Shown here: piece by piece, positions 29,744 to 31,160 of the stretch
Layout of the letters: every line of letters begins with the position of its first letter
Position numbering within the stretch: position 1 is the stretch's first letter
Assembly (NCBI GenBank): GCA_000402355.1
Contig: AQRS01000024.1
Coordinates: 1 to 31,160 of the forward strand
Length of the DNA: 31,160 nucleotides
Reading direction: 5' to 3'
DNA from: Candidatus Iainarchaeum andersonii SCGC AAA011-E11
GTDB lineage: Archaea; Iainarchaeota; Iainarchaeia; Iainarchaeales; Iainarchaeaceae
Translations under genes and position numbers: made by a program
The notes under the pieces: model-generated
What the model was told of the DNA's origin: nothing
Databases searched by the model: none
Seen by the model: the letters and a program-made list of their open reading frames with translations, nothing else

Positions 29744-31160
29744 TCAGGTTTTCCTGTAAACCACAAAACCCCTTGTTGAAAAGGCAACGGGATAATCAAG
29801 GGTTTTCCCGTAATAACCGTTTTTGACCACAACATACTTTACGTCAAGGCCGTCAATGCACTCATTGCACAAAGTGTCAACTATTGACTGCGTTATTTTC
29901 GTGAGGCCCTTGAGCTTGGCGTATTCTTCCTGCGAATAATAAAGCAGTTTCACGTCACTCAGGTAATGCCCCGTCAGGTCAAACGGCACTTTGTTTGAGA
30001 ACTCGGCGATTTTGTAAGAGTAAGGAGCCAGGAAGAGTGTCCTGGATAATTCGGGGTCGAACTCCCTGAATTCGGCTGCAAAGGCAGCCTCTTCAAGCGT
30101 TATTTTGGAGCCGTCCCTGTAATGCGTGAGTATCGAGGAAGTGAAGAAAAAAACCAGGCAGAAAACCAATAATGCCAGTTTGAACCGGCTTGTATCCGGC
30201 AGGCGTATTTTTTCCAGGAAAGACGCGGCCAGAAAGAGAACCCCCAGCAGCGCCAGTTCAACCGCCTTGCCAACCAGCGGCACTCCAAAAAAACCGAACA
30301 AAAGGTAAAGCAAAGCGCCCGAAGCAAAAAGCACGCCGAACATTTTCTGCTCCCTTGTAAAAGAAAATTTTTGCAGGGCAAGGTAAGCGAAAGAAACCGC
30401 GAACACGGAAAAAACCGCGAATCCGACCCACGTTGGAAGCAGCTGCGCATAATACATGAGGCCTCTTCCGGGTTCGCCGGCCGACACGCCCGTTCCGAAA
30501 AGAACGTTGAAAATTATTGGCGAATAATTCGCAAAAAAGGCCGGGATTGCAAGCAGGGCAGAGACAAAAATTTTCTTCAGCTCGAAATAACCTGGGTAAA
30601 AAATCCACGCAATCGCAAAGAAAATAAGCGCGTTGAAAGCTATTGCCGGATGAAGCACAAGGATTGCGGGAAAAAGAAGGTATTGCAGGGCCGATTTTTT
30701 CGCGGCGAAATACAGCGCGAACAGCATCAGCGCTGTCGCGAGCAGCCACGCGTATTCCCCAACATAAAAGTTTTCATAAACAAGCTTGGTCCCGAAAAAC
30801 AGCAATGATGCGAACTCCGCCGCTTTTTCGCTTTTGAAGAATTCGCGCGCAACAAAGTAAACCCCGAACAGCTGCAATGCGCCCGAAACCAGAGACAGGA
30901 GCCATGACCACAGGTAAACGGGAAGAAAGGTGAAAATATCCGAAAACGCGTTCACGAGCAGGGGAAACCCTATTTGGTAGCCGAAATTAAGCGCGGAATA
31001 TGGTTGGTAATCCAATGGTATCCTATCATGCAGGAAAGCGACGCTGCCCGTAGTTGTTGGATCCGCGCTCGCGGGGAAGAAAGGCGTCAATAAAAGCGCG
31101 GGATACGCGAGGAGCGAAACCAGCAAAAGGGCGAGAAGCAGGATTTTTTTTGGAACAACA
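29744..31160 (-). CDS. GT-C type multi-pass membrane protein (5' end outside window)
   Basis: The frame stays open to the right edge (last visible codons read VVPKKILLLALLLVSLLAYP), so the start is outside or at the edge; the first in-window start-like codon is a TTG inside the first helix and is unlikely to be real. About 470 residues are visible, with ten or more membrane helices and a C-terminal soluble domain of roughly 115 residues (from ITLEEAAFAAEFREFDPELS). The first outer loop (ASADPTTTGSVAFLHDRIPL) holds acidic residues, and VLHPAIAFNALIFF resembles FIHPVTAIFFAVT of the protein at 15184. I take it as a GT-C-like extracytoplasmic glycosyltransferase of unknown specificity. Confidence 0.65.
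   Translation of the reverse strand, partial: VVPKKILLLALLLVSLLAYPALLLTPFFPASADPTTTGSVAFLHDRIPLDYQPYSALNFGYQIGFPLLVNAFSDIFTFLPVYLWSWLLSLVSGALQLFGVYFVAREFFKSEKAAEFASLLFFGTKLVYENFYVGEYAWLLATALMLFALYFAAKKSALQYLLFPAILVLHPAIAFNALIFFAIAWIFYPGYFELKKIFVSALLAIPAFFANYSPIIFNVLFGTGVSAGEPGRGLMYYAQLLPTWVGFAVFSVFAVSFAYLALQKFSFTREQKMFGVLFASGALLYLLFGFFGVPLVGKAVELALLGVLFLAASFLEKIRLPDTSRFKLALLVFCLVFFFTSSILTHYRDGSKITLEEAAFAAEFREFDPELSRTLFLAPYSYKIAEFSNKVPFDLTGHYLSDVKLLYYSQEEYAKLKGLTKITQSIVDTLCNECIDGLDVKYVVVKNGYYGKTLDYPVAFSTRGFVVYRKT

Overview
The window is archaeal chromosome carrying a large surface-glycan or protein N-glycosylation locus. Evidence for an archaeon: several genes have A/T-rich TATA-like boxes centred about 27 bp before the start codon, as in leaderless archaeal transcripts; arginine is mostly AGG; and polyprenyl-phosphate GT2 enzymes sit with UPF0104-type flippase-like proteins. 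A DPANN or euryarchaeal host is plausible, but the phylum cannot be fixed from the sequence. No RNA gene, CRISPR array or transposase gene was found.

Layout. 2-9408 (+): two GT2 enzymes (the first cut by the window edge), two GT4 enzymes, a GDP-deoxymannose type SDR, a Wzx-like flippase, another GT4, a UDP-hexose epimerase and a sugar C-methyltransferase, mostly joined by ATGA overlaps. 9492-14027 (-): two large membrane GT-C type proteins and a GT4. 14179-18501 (+): a fucose-synthase-like SDR, a membrane glycosyltransferase-like protein, an A+T-richer membrane-anchored protein of possible TraB type, and an RmlC-like cupin. 18498-19367 (-): an RmlD-like reductase. 19437-24366 (+): a UPF0104 protein, a second C-methyltransferase, a GT4 and a GT-C protein. 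24597-31160 (-): a frameshifted methyltransferase, two DPM1-like GT2 enzymes, a second UPF0104 protein, a UDP-glucuronate 4-epimerase and a GT-C protein cut by the window edge.

Working model (inference): the epimerases, reductases, cupin and C-methyltransferases make unusual deoxy-, uronic or methyl-branched nucleotide sugars. The GT4 and GT2 enzymes assemble a lipid-linked oligosaccharide on the cytoplasmic face. The flippase moves it across the membrane, and GT-C proteins fed by polyprenyl-phosphate sugars extend or transfer it outside.

The most unusual content is intergenic: a family of modular hairpin elements. Five full copies are seen, two of 93 bp and three of 137-139 bp, plus decayed pieces. 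Each has the form TA-hairpin-GA-hairpin-TA. In the long form the first hairpin is replaced by a perfectly tiled four-way junction, a closing stem plus three arms, whose stems are kept by compensatory changes. One copy is inserted, with an apparent TA duplication, at the junction of a second two-hairpin element of different sequence but the same design. Where an element precedes a gene, its end lies 24-34 nt from the start codon and contributes a TATA-like sequence. I know of no named family matching this.
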